Positions 57,210 through 64,000 of a stretch of DNA of 64,000 nucleotides are shown here, piece after piece. The notes below the pieces were generated by a model. That model was not told the origin of the DNA. It did not search any database and saw nothing but the letters and a program-made list of their open reading frames with translations. Source of the stretch: JAFAMS01 sp963715815 (lineage in GTDB: Bacteria; Vulcanimicrobiota; Vulcanimicrobiia; Vulcanimicrobiales; Vulcanimicrobiaceae); the NCBI GenBank assembly GCA_963715815.1, contig OY970278.1, positions 2,418,001 to 2,482,000 on the forward strand, given 5' to 3'. How positions within the stretch are numbered: the first letter of the stretch is position 1; every line of letters starts with the position of its first letter. The position numbers and the translations under genes are program-made.

Positions 57210-58849
57210 TGCGGATCCGCGCGCTCCTTGTCGCTCTTTTTTTATTGTCCGGCTGCACCCGAGCGACCGAACAGAGCGTCACGGTAGGATCGACGACCGT
57301 CGAACGCCACTCGTGGTCGATCCCCGGCGTAATGCGCGTCGCCGTACAAAGCCCTCCGACGAATCTGCAGCCCATTTTGAGCGGCAACACTACGGACGTC
57401 ATGATCGACCGGCTCGTCTACGATCCCTTAGTGAGCGTCAGCGCAGACGGCAAGACACCGGTTCCGATTCTCGCCGCGCAGGTACCAACGCTCGCAAACG
57501 GCGGCATCAGCAAAGACGGTCTTACGATCACCTACAAGTTGCGTCACAACGTCAAGTGGCACGACGGCGTGCCGTTCACAAGCGCAGATGTCAAGTTTAC
57601 ATGGCAAGCGATCATGAATCCGGCGAACAACGTCGGGACGCGCAGCGGCTATACGCTCATCCGTTCCATCGACACGCCGGATGATTACACGGCGGTCTTT
57701 CACCTCATGCAGAAGTTCTCGCCGGCGGTCAATACGTTTTTCGCTGAAAGCGACTCACCGATCTTCATCATCCCCAAACATCTTTTTGGAGCGTTACCGA
57801 ACCTCAATAACGCCCCACAGAACGTGAATCCGGTCGGGACGGGGCCTTTCAAGTTTAAGCAATACGTTCGGGGCGACCGTTTGGAGTTCACGGATAACGA
57901 CGACTACTTCATGGGAAAGCCGAAGCTCAAAGAAGTCGTCGTCAAGATCATTCCGGACGAGAACACGTCCGTCAATTTGCTGCGCGCGCACGAGATCGAT
58001 TGGATCTTCGAAGCTTCACCACAAATCTACGGCCAGCTCAAGACCATCCCCAACATCAAGAACCTACTCGTCGAGCAGAACCAGTGGCTTGGTCTCTTGA
58101 TGAATGAGCATAGTCCCCTTCTCACCGACGTGAACGTTCGGCACGCAATCGCATACGCGATCGACAAACGCGCCCTCGTCAACAAGGTAACGGCTGGCAC
58201 GGCGCTGGTGGCCGATGACGAGCATCCGCCGTTCATGTGGGCGTACGCAGGCGGCAAGACCTATCCATACGATCCCGCAAAAGCCAAAGCGATTCTCGCT
58301 TCGGACGGCTGGACTCCGGGCCCCGACGGGATCCTGCGCAAAGGGAGCAAGCGTTTGAGCCTCGTCCTTTCGACCAATACGTCCAACGTGACGCGAAGAA
58401 CCGCCGTCGTACAAATCCAGTCGTACTTGAAAGCGATCGGCGTCGACGCGTCGGTCAAGAGCTATCTCGGCGTTCAGCTGTTCGCGCCGCTCGGTCTCGG
58501 TGGAATTTTGTCTACAGGAAAATACGATCTCAACGTTTCCGGCTGGATTGCGGGAATCGACCCCGACGACTCCACGCTTTTCATGTGCCGTTCGTTTCCG
58601 CCCAACGGTACCAACAACACGCGAACCTGCTACCCGCAGCTCGATGCGGCCGAAACAATTGCGCTCACGCATTATGATATTCCGACGCGCAAGAAAGCCT
58701 ACGCGCAAATCCAGCAGATCCTCTTCGAGAAGATGCCGCTCGATTTTCTTTGGTGGCCGCGGCAGCTGCAGCCGGTCAGCACCGACTTTCAAGGCTTCGA
58801 TCCCAACCCCGTCAACGAGGCGTGGAACTGTTGGGAGTGGTCGATCTAG
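57209..58849 (+). CDS. Oligopeptide ABC transporter substrate-binding lipoprotein (family 5), paralogue
   Basis: A 546-residue SBP_bac_5 lipoprotein (lipobox LSGC, Cys about 16). It carries NGGISKDGLTITYKLR, VKWHDGVPFTSADVKF, NVRHAIAYAIDKRALVNK and DDSTLFMCRSFPPNG, and is a clear paralogue of 17209-18912 (also GGISKDG and PPNG). No permease genes are adjacent. GTG start is the TAG of the PHP gene (TAGTG). PyrE follows directly. Confidence 0.86.
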   Translation: MRIRALLVALFLLSGCTRATEQSVTVGSTTVERHSWSIPGVMRVAVQSPPTNLQPILSGNTTDVMIDRLVYDPLVSVSADGKTPVPILAAQVPTLANGGISKDGLTITYKLRHNVKWHDGVPFTSADVKFTWQAIMNPANNVGTRSGYTLIRSIDTPDDYTAVFHLMQKFSPAVNTFFAESDSPIFIIPKHLFGALPNLNNAPQNVNPVGTGPFKFKQYVRGDRLEFTDNDDYFMGKPKLKEVVVKIIPDENTSVNLLRAHEIDWIFEASPQIYGQLKTIPNIKNLLVEQNQWLGLLMNEHSPLLTDVNVRHAIAYAIDKRALVNKVTAGTALVADDEHPPFMWAYAGGKTYPYDPAKAKAILASDGWTPGPDGILRKGSKRLSLVLSTNTSNVTRRTAVVQIQSYLKAIGVDASVKSYLGVQLFAPLGLGGILSTGKYDLNVSGWIAGIDPDDSTLFMCRSFPPNGTNNTRTCYPQLDAAETIALTHYDIPTRKKAYAQIQQILFEKMPLDFLWWPRQLQPVSTDFQGFDPNPVNEAWNCWEWSI

Positions 58850-59413
58850 ATGCGCGACGATCGTCCGCCGGGGAATTTCGACTCCTCACTTCATCGTCTC
58901 CCCGAGCTTAAATGGCTCAAGCAGATCATCGTCGAGCGCGCTCTGACGCGCGGTGACTACGTCTTGGCCGGCGGCGCGCGCAGCGATTACTACATCGACA
59001 AGTTCCGGCTCTTCAGCGACCCGCACGTGCTCCGCCGAATCGCGCGGATGTTCGTCCCGATTCTGTCCGAGGTCAATCCCGATCTCGTCGCGGGAACCGA
59101 GCTTGGCGGCGTGATCATCGCTACGGCGGTCTCGCAGATGTCGAATATTCCGATGATCGTCGTGCGCAAGACGCCGAAATCATACGGTGCCTTCGCCGAC
59201 GAGTACGTCGAAGGCGGATTTGAGAGCGGCCAGCGCGTGCTGCTCCTCGAGGACGTCGTGACCTCGGGACGCGAGGTGCTCGACGCAAAGCGCCGCTTGG
59301 TCGAGCTTGGCTTAGACGTAACGGTTTACGCGGTTATTGCGCGCGAGCTCGCGCCCGTCAACGCGCTCTTACAGTTTTCGCTTCCGCAAGGCCGGGCCAA
59401 AACCGAGAACTAG
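58850..59413 (+). CDS. pyrE: Orotate phosphoribosyltransferase
   Basis: A 187-residue PyrE, which makes OMP in pyrimidine synthesis. Seen are YYIDKFRLFSDP, AGTELGGVIIATAVSQ, RKTPKSYG and the PRPP motif LLLEDVVTSGREVLDA. The first 20 residues are not in the family. Its ATG follows the binding-protein stop with no spacer, so it is in the same operon, an odd pairing. Confidence 0.88.
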   Translation: MRDDRPPGNFDSSLHRLPELKWLKQIIVERALTRGDYVLAGGARSDYYIDKFRLFSDPHVLRRIARMFVPILSEVNPDLVAGTELGGVIIATAVSQMSNIPMIVVRKTPKSYGAFADEYVEGGFESGQRVLLLEDVVTSGREVLDAKRRLVELGLDVTVYAVIARELAPVNALLQFSLPQGRAKTEN

Positions 59414-59414
59414 G

Positions 59415-60185
59415 TTAGACGGCCATCCTTGTGTGGTCGTCGGCTACGCTAATCTTTCCGCTGAAGACGCTGCGCGCGTGCAGGATTAATTCTTCCTGCG
59501 AGGTCTCGGCGGGATAGTGGCTGAGCATCAGATGATCGACACCCGCCTTCTTCGCCATTTCCGCGGCTTCGCGCGCTGAAGAATGCCCGCGCATTCCGTG
59601 CTCGACTTCATTTGCCGTCAGCGTCGCCTCGCAGATGAACAGATTGCTGTCGCTAGCGTGCCGCGCGACGCCATCGTCGGGCGCCGTGTCGGCCGAGTAG
59701 GTTACGACCGTACCATTGCACTCATAGCGCAGGGCAAAGGTCGGGATGTAGTGGCGCGTCGGGACGAAGCTGACTTTCGCTTCGTCGAGCTGGATCGATG
59801 CCTGCGGATCGTACGTCGCGATATCGAAGACTTTGAGAAAGTCGCCGGCGCCTTCATCCGCAAACGAGTTCGAGAGCTCGCGCAGCTGCGCCTCACCGCC
59901 CGGCGGGAGCCACAGCTGCACCTTCGTGGCGCGCTTGCGCGGACCGTACAAAAGCGCATAGCGCAGCGGGATGACGTCGAAGAAGTGATCGGCGTGCATG
60001 TGGCTGATCACGATGTGATCGACCAAGTCGTAATCCAAGTGCTCGCGCATGTTGGCGAACGAGCCGGTGCCGAGATCGAAGACGACGCCGCTGTTACCGT
60101 TGAAAAAAAGATACGAACTGCACGCTCTCGATGGTCGCGGAATCGAGGAACTTGAGCCAAGGACCGTGAGAGAGATTCCGCTCAG
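59415..60185 (-). CDS. MBL-fold hydrolase (RNase Z/arylsulfatase-like), probable CTG start
   Basis: A metallo-beta-lactamase fold protein. An ATG at 60050 (MREHLDYD) would drop the first strands. In the same frame upstream the residues read LSGISLTVLGSSSSIPRPS then RACSSYLFFNGNSGV, which is the standard N-terminal strand and cap of the family (LTVLGSSxxxP...CSSYL). The frame is open to a CTG at 60185 that overlaps the peroxiredoxin stop as CTGA, the same 4-base pattern used elsewhere in the window with ATG, GTG and TTG. So 256 residues from CTG are proposed. Metal motif HMHADHFFD, HSSAREAAE. No standard start exists in between. Confidence 0.75.
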   Translation of the reverse strand: MSGISLTVLGSSSSIPRPSRACSSYLFFNGNSGVVFDLGTGSFANMREHLDYDLVDHIVISHMHADHFFDVIPLRYALLYGPRKRATKVQLWLPPGGEAQLRELSNSFADEGAGDFLKVFDIATYDPQASIQLDEAKVSFVPTRHYIPTFALRYECNGTVVTYSADTAPDDGVARHASDSNLFICEATLTANEVEHGMRGHSSAREAAEMAKKAGVDHLMLSHYPAETSQEELILHARSVFSGKISVADDHTRMAV

Positions 60186-60634
60186 TTTAGCGATGATAGC
60201 ACCTCGGCCGCGTGACCCTCGACCGAGACCTTCGGCCAGACACGCACGACTTTGCCCTTTTCGACGACAAACGTTGCGCGCTGTATCCCCATCGATTTCT
60301 TTCCGTACATATTCTTTTCAACGATGACGCCGAATGCATCGCAAATCTTCGAGTCGGTGTCCGCTATCAAATGAAACGGCAGACCGTACTTTTCTTTGAA
60401 CTTCTTCTGCGATGCGATTCCGTCGCGGCTTACGCCGACGACCTCAGTTGCCTTCTTCTTGAACTTCGCGTACAAATCGCGAAATTGTTGCGACTCGTTG
60501 GTGCATCCGGGCGTGTCGGCTTTCGGATAGAAGTAGACGACGGTACGCGAATCCGCAAGCGAGCCGAGCGAAATGTCATCGCCGGCTTCGTTCTTAACGG
60601 AAACGTCGGGGATGCGATCGCCTGCGCTCAGCAC
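60182..60634 (-). CDS. bcp: Bacterioferritin comigratory protein-type peroxiredoxin (BCP/PrxQ)
   Basis: A 150-residue peroxiredoxin. The peroxidatic Cys is in YPKADTPGCTNES (PxxxTxxC), there is no clear resolving Cys within 5 residues, so it is a 1-Cys or atypical form. It reduces hydroperoxides using thioredoxin or other thiols. GTG start. Its stop overlaps the presumed CTG start of the MBL gene. Confidence 0.9.
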   Translation of the reverse strand: MLSAGDRIPDVSVKNEAGDDISLGSLADSRTVVYFYPKADTPGCTNESQQFRDLYAKFKKKATEVVGVSRDGIASQKKFKEKYGLPFHLIADTDSKICDAFGVIVEKNMYGKKSMGIQRATFVVEKGKVVRVWPKVSVEGHAAEVLSSLN

Positions 60635-60681
60635 GCGTATAGGCCCCGTCTAAAAAGCAGGTTAAGCAAGCAGGATTTCCT

Positions 60682-62412
60682 TTAACCTGTCGCTGCCGTT
60701 TCCATTTCGGCCGCGTCTTCAGGTTCAGTCTTGGGGGCCGGGGGTTTGGCCTTGAACTGCGAGAGCGGGACGAGGAAAAGGAGCCGGTCGAAAGGCTTCA
60801 TCTGGCCGAAATCGTTGATGAGTACGAGGCCGCTCTCCCGCCAGACGCAGAGCGGAATGCAATCTTGAGCGGGCGGCGGCTGAGGAACTTCGCCTTGTTG
60901 TCGCTCACCGACGTTATATGTCTCGTCACCGTAGGCGATCCGGCCGCGCGTTCCCGGGAACCGGGAAAGTCCGGCAAATCCCGGTGCCGACAGTTCGGAC
61001 GTCGAGAAGCTGTGATCGAGACTGAACTGATGCTCGACGAGCCTGGCAAACGTCTCGTCTTGAACGCGCATGATGACGGGAAGATCGGGATTGCGTGCGC
61101 GCGCGCCGAGCGCGACCTCGAGATTTGCCGTCTCGTTGCCGGTCAACGCGACGACTGATTGTGCTTCCATCAAATTGCACATTTGCAAAACTTCTTCGCG
61201 TGTCGCATCGCCGGTGAGCAGCGTGAAGTCGCGGTTGCGAACGCGATCGACGATTGTCGTATCGGGACTCGGATCGATGACGACGACTTTCTTGCGCAGC
61301 TCGACCAAGTAATCGATGACACGCGTTCCGACTTGACCCGTTCCGACGACGACGATGTGATCCTTGTGTTTGAGCAGGCGCAAGCCTTGCGTCGCGACGT
61401 ACTGCGCACGGCTGAAACCTTCGGCCATGAACGCGATGAAGATACCGGTAAGGATCGTACCGACGATCATCAAGCCGTTTGCCATCAGCATCGGAAGCGG
61501 TCCCTTGTCGATCGGCGAAATATCGCCGTATCCCGTGGTCGTCATGGTCGTGAGCACGAAGTAAATCGCCGTCACGGGGTCCTTGTGATAGACGAAATTG
61601 AAATACGTGCTGAATGCGACAAACAGGCACGTAGCGATGACGGCGACCATCTTGATGATCGGATCGAGCCTACGATAGAACGTTTTTAAGAGGTCTGGAA
61701 TGCCGCTCAAGACTTCGCGCCAAGGCCGGCGTTCGATCACGACTTCGCGCTTTGGAACGAGTGCCTCGAGCGTTGCAACGTCGCCGAAAAGAACGACTTC
61801 GTCTTCAGGCCGCGGGATGATGCCTGGCACGAAGAAGTCCATGCCGTTGTAGCCGACGATGCGAATCTTGTGTTGGGATTCCAGCTCGGCAATCGTTTGC
61901 GTGGTGATGTCGCCGAAAACCGATGCGGGCCTTCGAGCAAAGGCAACAAGCGGACCGTCGAGATCAGGAAATTGCACAGCGTAAAAGACCGAACGATCGA
62001 CGGCGCAGGCTGCAAACGTCGCGGCCGCATGGCCAGAGAGCGAAACGACCGAGCAATCCGGAAGATTCTGTGCGATCTTTCGGCCCAGCTGACGATTGAA
62101 CTGACGCAGTACGACGCGAATCTTCGGGTTGATGTCGCGCGCTTTGAGCGCGACCTGCAGATTCAGGCGGTCGTCATCGGAGAGCGCCATGATCGACGCG
62201 GCATCATCGACGCCGGCGGCATGCAGACTGTCGAAGTCGTTCGGCGGGAAACCGAGGAACTCGGCGCCCAACTTCTCGACGTATGCAGCAATCTCAGGAT
62301 CGTGATGCCACATGAGCGCAACACGATGACCAGCCGTAGCGCAAAGCTCTTCGGTGACCCGAAGTGCAAGTTTATCGCCACCCACGACCAAAATCAGGGG
62401 TTGCTGAACCAT
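60682..62412 (-). CDS. Potassium channel protein with RCK domains on both sides of a two-helix pore
   Basis: A 576-residue protein with order RCK, pore, RCK. Residues about 1-215 are a TrkA-N/RCK domain (LILVVGGDKLALRVTEEL); about 240-330 contain two membrane helices and the selectivity filter TTMTTTGYGDISP (TxGYGD of K+ channels); about 350-500 hold a second TrkA-N domain (DHIVVVGTGQVGTRVI) with a short C-terminal part. The first RCK may be a sensor for ligand. Start ATG 62412 is opposite to the methyltransferase ATG, sharing CATG. A longer frame to 62448 is out-of-frame of that gene. Related RCK-channel-RCK proteins are known in actinobacteria. Confidence 0.85.
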   Translation of the reverse strand: MVQQPLILVVGGDKLALRVTEELCATAGHRVALMWHHDPEIAAYVEKLGAEFLGFPPNDFDSLHAAGVDDAASIMALSDDDRLNLQVALKARDINPKIRVVLRQFNRQLGRKIAQNLPDCSVVSLSGHAAATFAACAVDRSVFYAVQFPDLDGPLVAFARRPASVFGDITTQTIAELESQHKIRIVGYNGMDFFVPGIIPRPEDEVVLFGDVATLEALVPKREVVIERRPWREVLSGIPDLLKTFYRRLDPIIKMVAVIATCLFVAFSTYFNFVYHKDPVTAIYFVLTTMTTTGYGDISPIDKGPLPMLMANGLMIVGTILTGIFIAFMAEGFSRAQYVATQGLRLLKHKDHIVVVGTGQVGTRVIDYLVELRKKVVVIDPSPDTTIVDRVRNRDFTLLTGDATREEVLQMCNLMEAQSVVALTGNETANLEVALGARARNPDLPVIMRVQDETFARLVEHQFSLDHSFSTSELSAPGFAGLSRFPGTRGRIAYGDETYNVGERQQGEVPQPPPAQDCIPLCVWRESGLVLINDFGQMKPFDRLLFLVPLSQFKAKPPAPKTEPEDAAEMETAATG

Positions 62413-63001
62413 GGCTGACGCCTCTTCGTCGCCCGCTGCCGCGGGCACTTTTCAAAACGCGCACCCTTTGGCGCAGCGACTCTACGAGCGCGTCGCTAAG
62501 GGCAACGCCCCCATCATCGTCGTCGGCGACGGGCATGGTCGCAATTCGCGTGCGCTCGGGGAGGCGGGGCTCAACGTCGTCGCGATTCCCGATGAAGCCT
62601 CGTATACGCAACTCGCGTATCCCCCACGTCACTTTGCGGGTGCCCTGTCGACACACGCATATCTGCACGGAACCGTATCGAAAATCAGGCTGGGCATCGC
62701 CGAGCTGGCTCGCGTTCTGCAGGCCGGTGCGCCGGCTCTTCTGACGTTCGGGTCGATTCAGGACGTGCGCTACGGTTTCGGCGACGCACTGGATGCGCAA
62801 ACATTCGCGCCGGGCGATGGCCCCGAGCAAGGCGTCCCACACGCGTATTTCGATCGAGATGGAATCGTCGAACTGCTGCGACCGCTCGTTATCGTCTCAA
62901 TGGACGAGGTGAACGTCGATGCGATCGTCGGCAAATGGGCTCATCTCGAGGAGGAGCCGCCCGGCAAGGTCCACTGGTTTGTCGAAGCAAGGAAGGCCTG
63001 A
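62411..63001 (+). CDS. Class I SAM methyltransferase-like protein
   Basis: A 196-residue protein of the class I methyltransferase type: APIIVVGDGHGRNSRALGEAGLNVVAIP is motif I with a later IAELARVLQAGAPALLTFGSIQDV. The glycine motif GDGHGRNS resembles TehB-like methyltransferases. Substrate unknown. The ATG overlaps, in divergent orientation, with that of the K channel gene (CATG), so each gene's control sequences lie inside the other. No SD is clear. The protein ends at the third copy of the dispersed repeat. Confidence 0.7.
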   Translation: MADASSSPAAAGTFQNAHPLAQRLYERVAKGNAPIIVVGDGHGRNSRALGEAGLNVVAIPDEASYTQLAYPPRHFAGALSTHAYLHGTVSKIRLGIAELARVLQAGAPALLTFGSIQDVRYGFGDALDAQTFAPGDGPEQGVPHAYFDRDGIVELLRPLVIVSMDEVNVDAIVGKWAHLEEEPPGKVHWFVEARKA

Positions 63002-63007
63002 TCGCTG

Positions 63008-63049
63008 TCCCTCGATCCCTCGACTCCGCTTCGCTACGCTTGGGATGAC
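63008..63049 (-). repeat. Dispersed repeat, copy 3, overlapping the thiG stop
   Basis: Read on the minus strand it starts GTCATCCCAAGCGTAGCGAAG and ends CGAGGGATCGAGGGA, a match to the copies at 608-652 and 753-799. The thiG stop codon TAG (63034-63036) and its last codons (SLSSQA) lie in it. Confidence 0.7.
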
Positions 63050-63825
63050 AGTGAAATGAGGTCACTCATCGGGCTCGATGCGTTCGCGTAGAGCCGCTTC
63101 TCCATCCGTCCGGCCAGAAACGCGGCGCGTCCGGCTTCGACGGCTAAGCGCATTGCGTGCGCCATGCGCACCGGATCCTTCGCCGCCGCTATACCGGTAT
63201 TCATGAGCACCGCGTCCGCGCCAAGCTCCATCACTATAGCGGCATCACTCGCCGTTCCGACGCCGGCATCGACAATTACCGGAACCTTTGCGCGTTCTTT
63301 TATGATGCGGATCGAGTACGGATTGCACACGCCAAGGCCGCTGCCGATCGGCGCCGCGAGCGGCATGACGGCTGCGCAGCCGATAGCTTCGAGACGCTGG
63401 CACGCAATTGGATCGTCGACAATGTACGGCAAGACCGTGAAGCCGTCCCGAATGAGAGCCTCGGCAGCGGCGATCGTCTCGCGCGTATCGGGATAGAGCG
63501 TCTGCGCATCACCGATGACTTCGAGCTTAATCAGATCCGTCTGCAGCGCTTCGCGCGCGAGGTGCGCGGTTAGGATCGCTTCCTTCGCGTTGTAGCATCC
63601 CGCGGTGTTCGGAAGAATCTTATACCGGTCACGATCGAGATAATCTAACAGCGTCTTCCCGCTCGGATCGTCGAGATGAATCCGGCGTATGGCAACCGTG
63701 ACGAGCTCCGCGCCGCTGGCCGCATGCGCCTGCTGCATCACATCGAGCGACGGATACTTTCCGGTTCCGACGATCAGCCGCGAAGAAAACTCGTATTTGC
63801 CTATTCTCAAAACGTCGTCTTGCAT
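63034..63825 (-). CDS. thiG: Thiazole synthase ThiG
   Basis: A ThiG of about 263 residues (from ATG 63825; a GTG at 63837 adds 4) that forms the thiazole ring of thiamine from DXP, ThiS thiocarboxylate and dehydroglycine. Conserved: SRLIVGTGKYPS, LPNTAGCYNAKEA with Lys for the Schiff base, KLEVIGDAQTLYPD, and PVIVDAGVGTASDAA with MNTGIAAAKDP. The last six residues come from the dispersed repeat. The GTG alternative would overlap the thiS stop, ATG lies 4 bases after it. Confidence 0.93.
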   Translation of the reverse strand: MQDDVLRIGKYEFSSRLIVGTGKYPSLDVMQQAHAASGAELVTVAIRRIHLDDPSGKTLLDYLDRDRYKILPNTAGCYNAKEAILTAHLAREALQTDLIKLEVIGDAQTLYPDTRETIAAAEALIRDGFTVLPYIVDDPIACQRLEAIGCAAVMPLAAPIGSGLGVCNPYSIRIIKERAKVPVIVDAGVGTASDAAIVMELGADAVLMNTGIAAAKDPVRMAHAMRLAVEAGRAAFLAGRMEKRLYANASSPMSDLISLSSQA

Positions 63826-63829
63826 GACT

Positions 63830-64000
63830 CTATCCACCAGCTACTGCGTTGATGATTTCGATTGCATCGCCGTCTACAGGATGATAATCCTGCAACCCTC
63901 CGCGTGGCACGACCGTGTCGTTGACGGCAACCGCGATGCCGAAGGTTGGGGATAGCCCGAATTCGTCCAAAATCTGCGCAAGTGTCAGGCCCTCGCTTAC
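63830..64000 (-). CDS. thiS: ThiS sulfur carrier protein, C-terminal part (5' end outside window)
   Basis: The frame on the minus strand is open from the window end and ends with a C-terminal Gly-Gly (NAVAGG stop), the thiocarboxylate site of ThiS. The visible 56 residues hold LTLAQILDEFGLSP, FGIAVAVNDTVVPR and DGDAIEIINAVAGG, typical of the ThiS beta-grasp fold. The gene lies directly upstream of thiG, as in many thi operons. The N-terminus, about 10 residues, is beyond 64000. Confidence 0.9.
   Translation of the reverse strand, partial: VSEGLTLAQILDEFGLSPTFGIAVAVNDTVVPRGGLQDYHPVDGDAIEIINAVAGG

Noticed and set aside
1..64000. CRISPR arrays, insertion sequences, transposases, rRNA or tRNA genes
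   Set aside because: None was seen on either strand; the only repeated elements are the three copies of the dispersed repeat and coding repeats.

Overview
The window is GC-rich DNA, almost fully coding, from a diderm bacterium. The envelope genes seen are TolC, a periplasmic adaptor lipoprotein, two predicted beta-barrel proteins ending in Phe, several Tat signals and lipoboxes. The gene mix (paired stalk-domain barrels, split TPP-dependent E1 enzymes, GH125, TRAP and Liv importers, a compact SUF locus) would fit a poorly characterised aerobic soil lineage such as Candidatus Eremiobacterota, but no rRNA or other marker in the window proves this. Genes are packed tightly: many operon partners share a 4-base stop/start overlap (ATGA, GTGA, TTGA and once apparently CTGA), and convergent neighbours share stop bases.

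Layout. 1-0.9 kb: 3' end of prephenate dehydratase, then an intergenic stretch with two inverted copies of a dispersed repeat. 0.9-7.4 kb: E1 alpha/E1 beta/YdeI-like operon on the minus strand, facing a plus-strand unit of an acetolactate-synthase-like enzyme, an internally duplicated unknown protein, DoxX and TauE/SafE. 7.4-13.9 kb: a phenylacetate-type unit (PaaI thioesterase, PaaN, ferritin-like di-iron protein) with a palindromic operator candidate over its promoter, divergent from an SDR and a D-2-hydroxyacid dehydrogenase; then a TetR regulator and a lone E1 alpha. 13.9-23.4 kb: NDH-2, an unknown protein, a GT87-like membrane protein, then a minus operon of adaptor, TolC, a fused siroheme-decarboxylase-like protein and an oligopeptide-binding lipoprotein. 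23.5-26.4 kb: two paralogous stalk-domain/barrel proteins, each followed by a strong terminator.

26.4-35.7 kb: TldD/TldE, a 34-residue membrane peptide with a PuuD-like protein, TlpA thioredoxin, a Lon-N-like protein, Fe/Mn superoxide dismutase, O-methyltransferase, flavin reductase, a metallo-beta-lactamase hydrolase and YceI. 35.7-40.8 kb: SUF locus (NifU-like and SufR divergent from SufC, SufD, SufS, SufU; no SufB here). 40.8-49.0 kb: TRAP importer with fused DctQ-DctM, and a branched-chain amino acid importer with fused LivM-LivG. 49-54 kb: a SodC-like protein lacking metal ligands, low-complexity and unknown proteins, and a GH125 mannosidase.

54-57.2 kb holds the most unusual locus. An ECF sigma factor overlaps a gene encoding a zinc-binding anti-sigma domain fused to an O6-methylguanine-DNA methyltransferase. 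A structured 293-base stretch with an 11-base Shine-Dalgarno match but no good start codon follows, then a PHP-domain protein with a histone-like Lys/Ala/Pro tail. 57.2-64 kb: oligopeptide-binding lipoprotein, PyrE, an MBL hydrolase that probably starts at CTG, peroxiredoxin, an RCK-channel-RCK potassium channel protein, a methyltransferase-like protein, and ThiG/ThiS running off the end.
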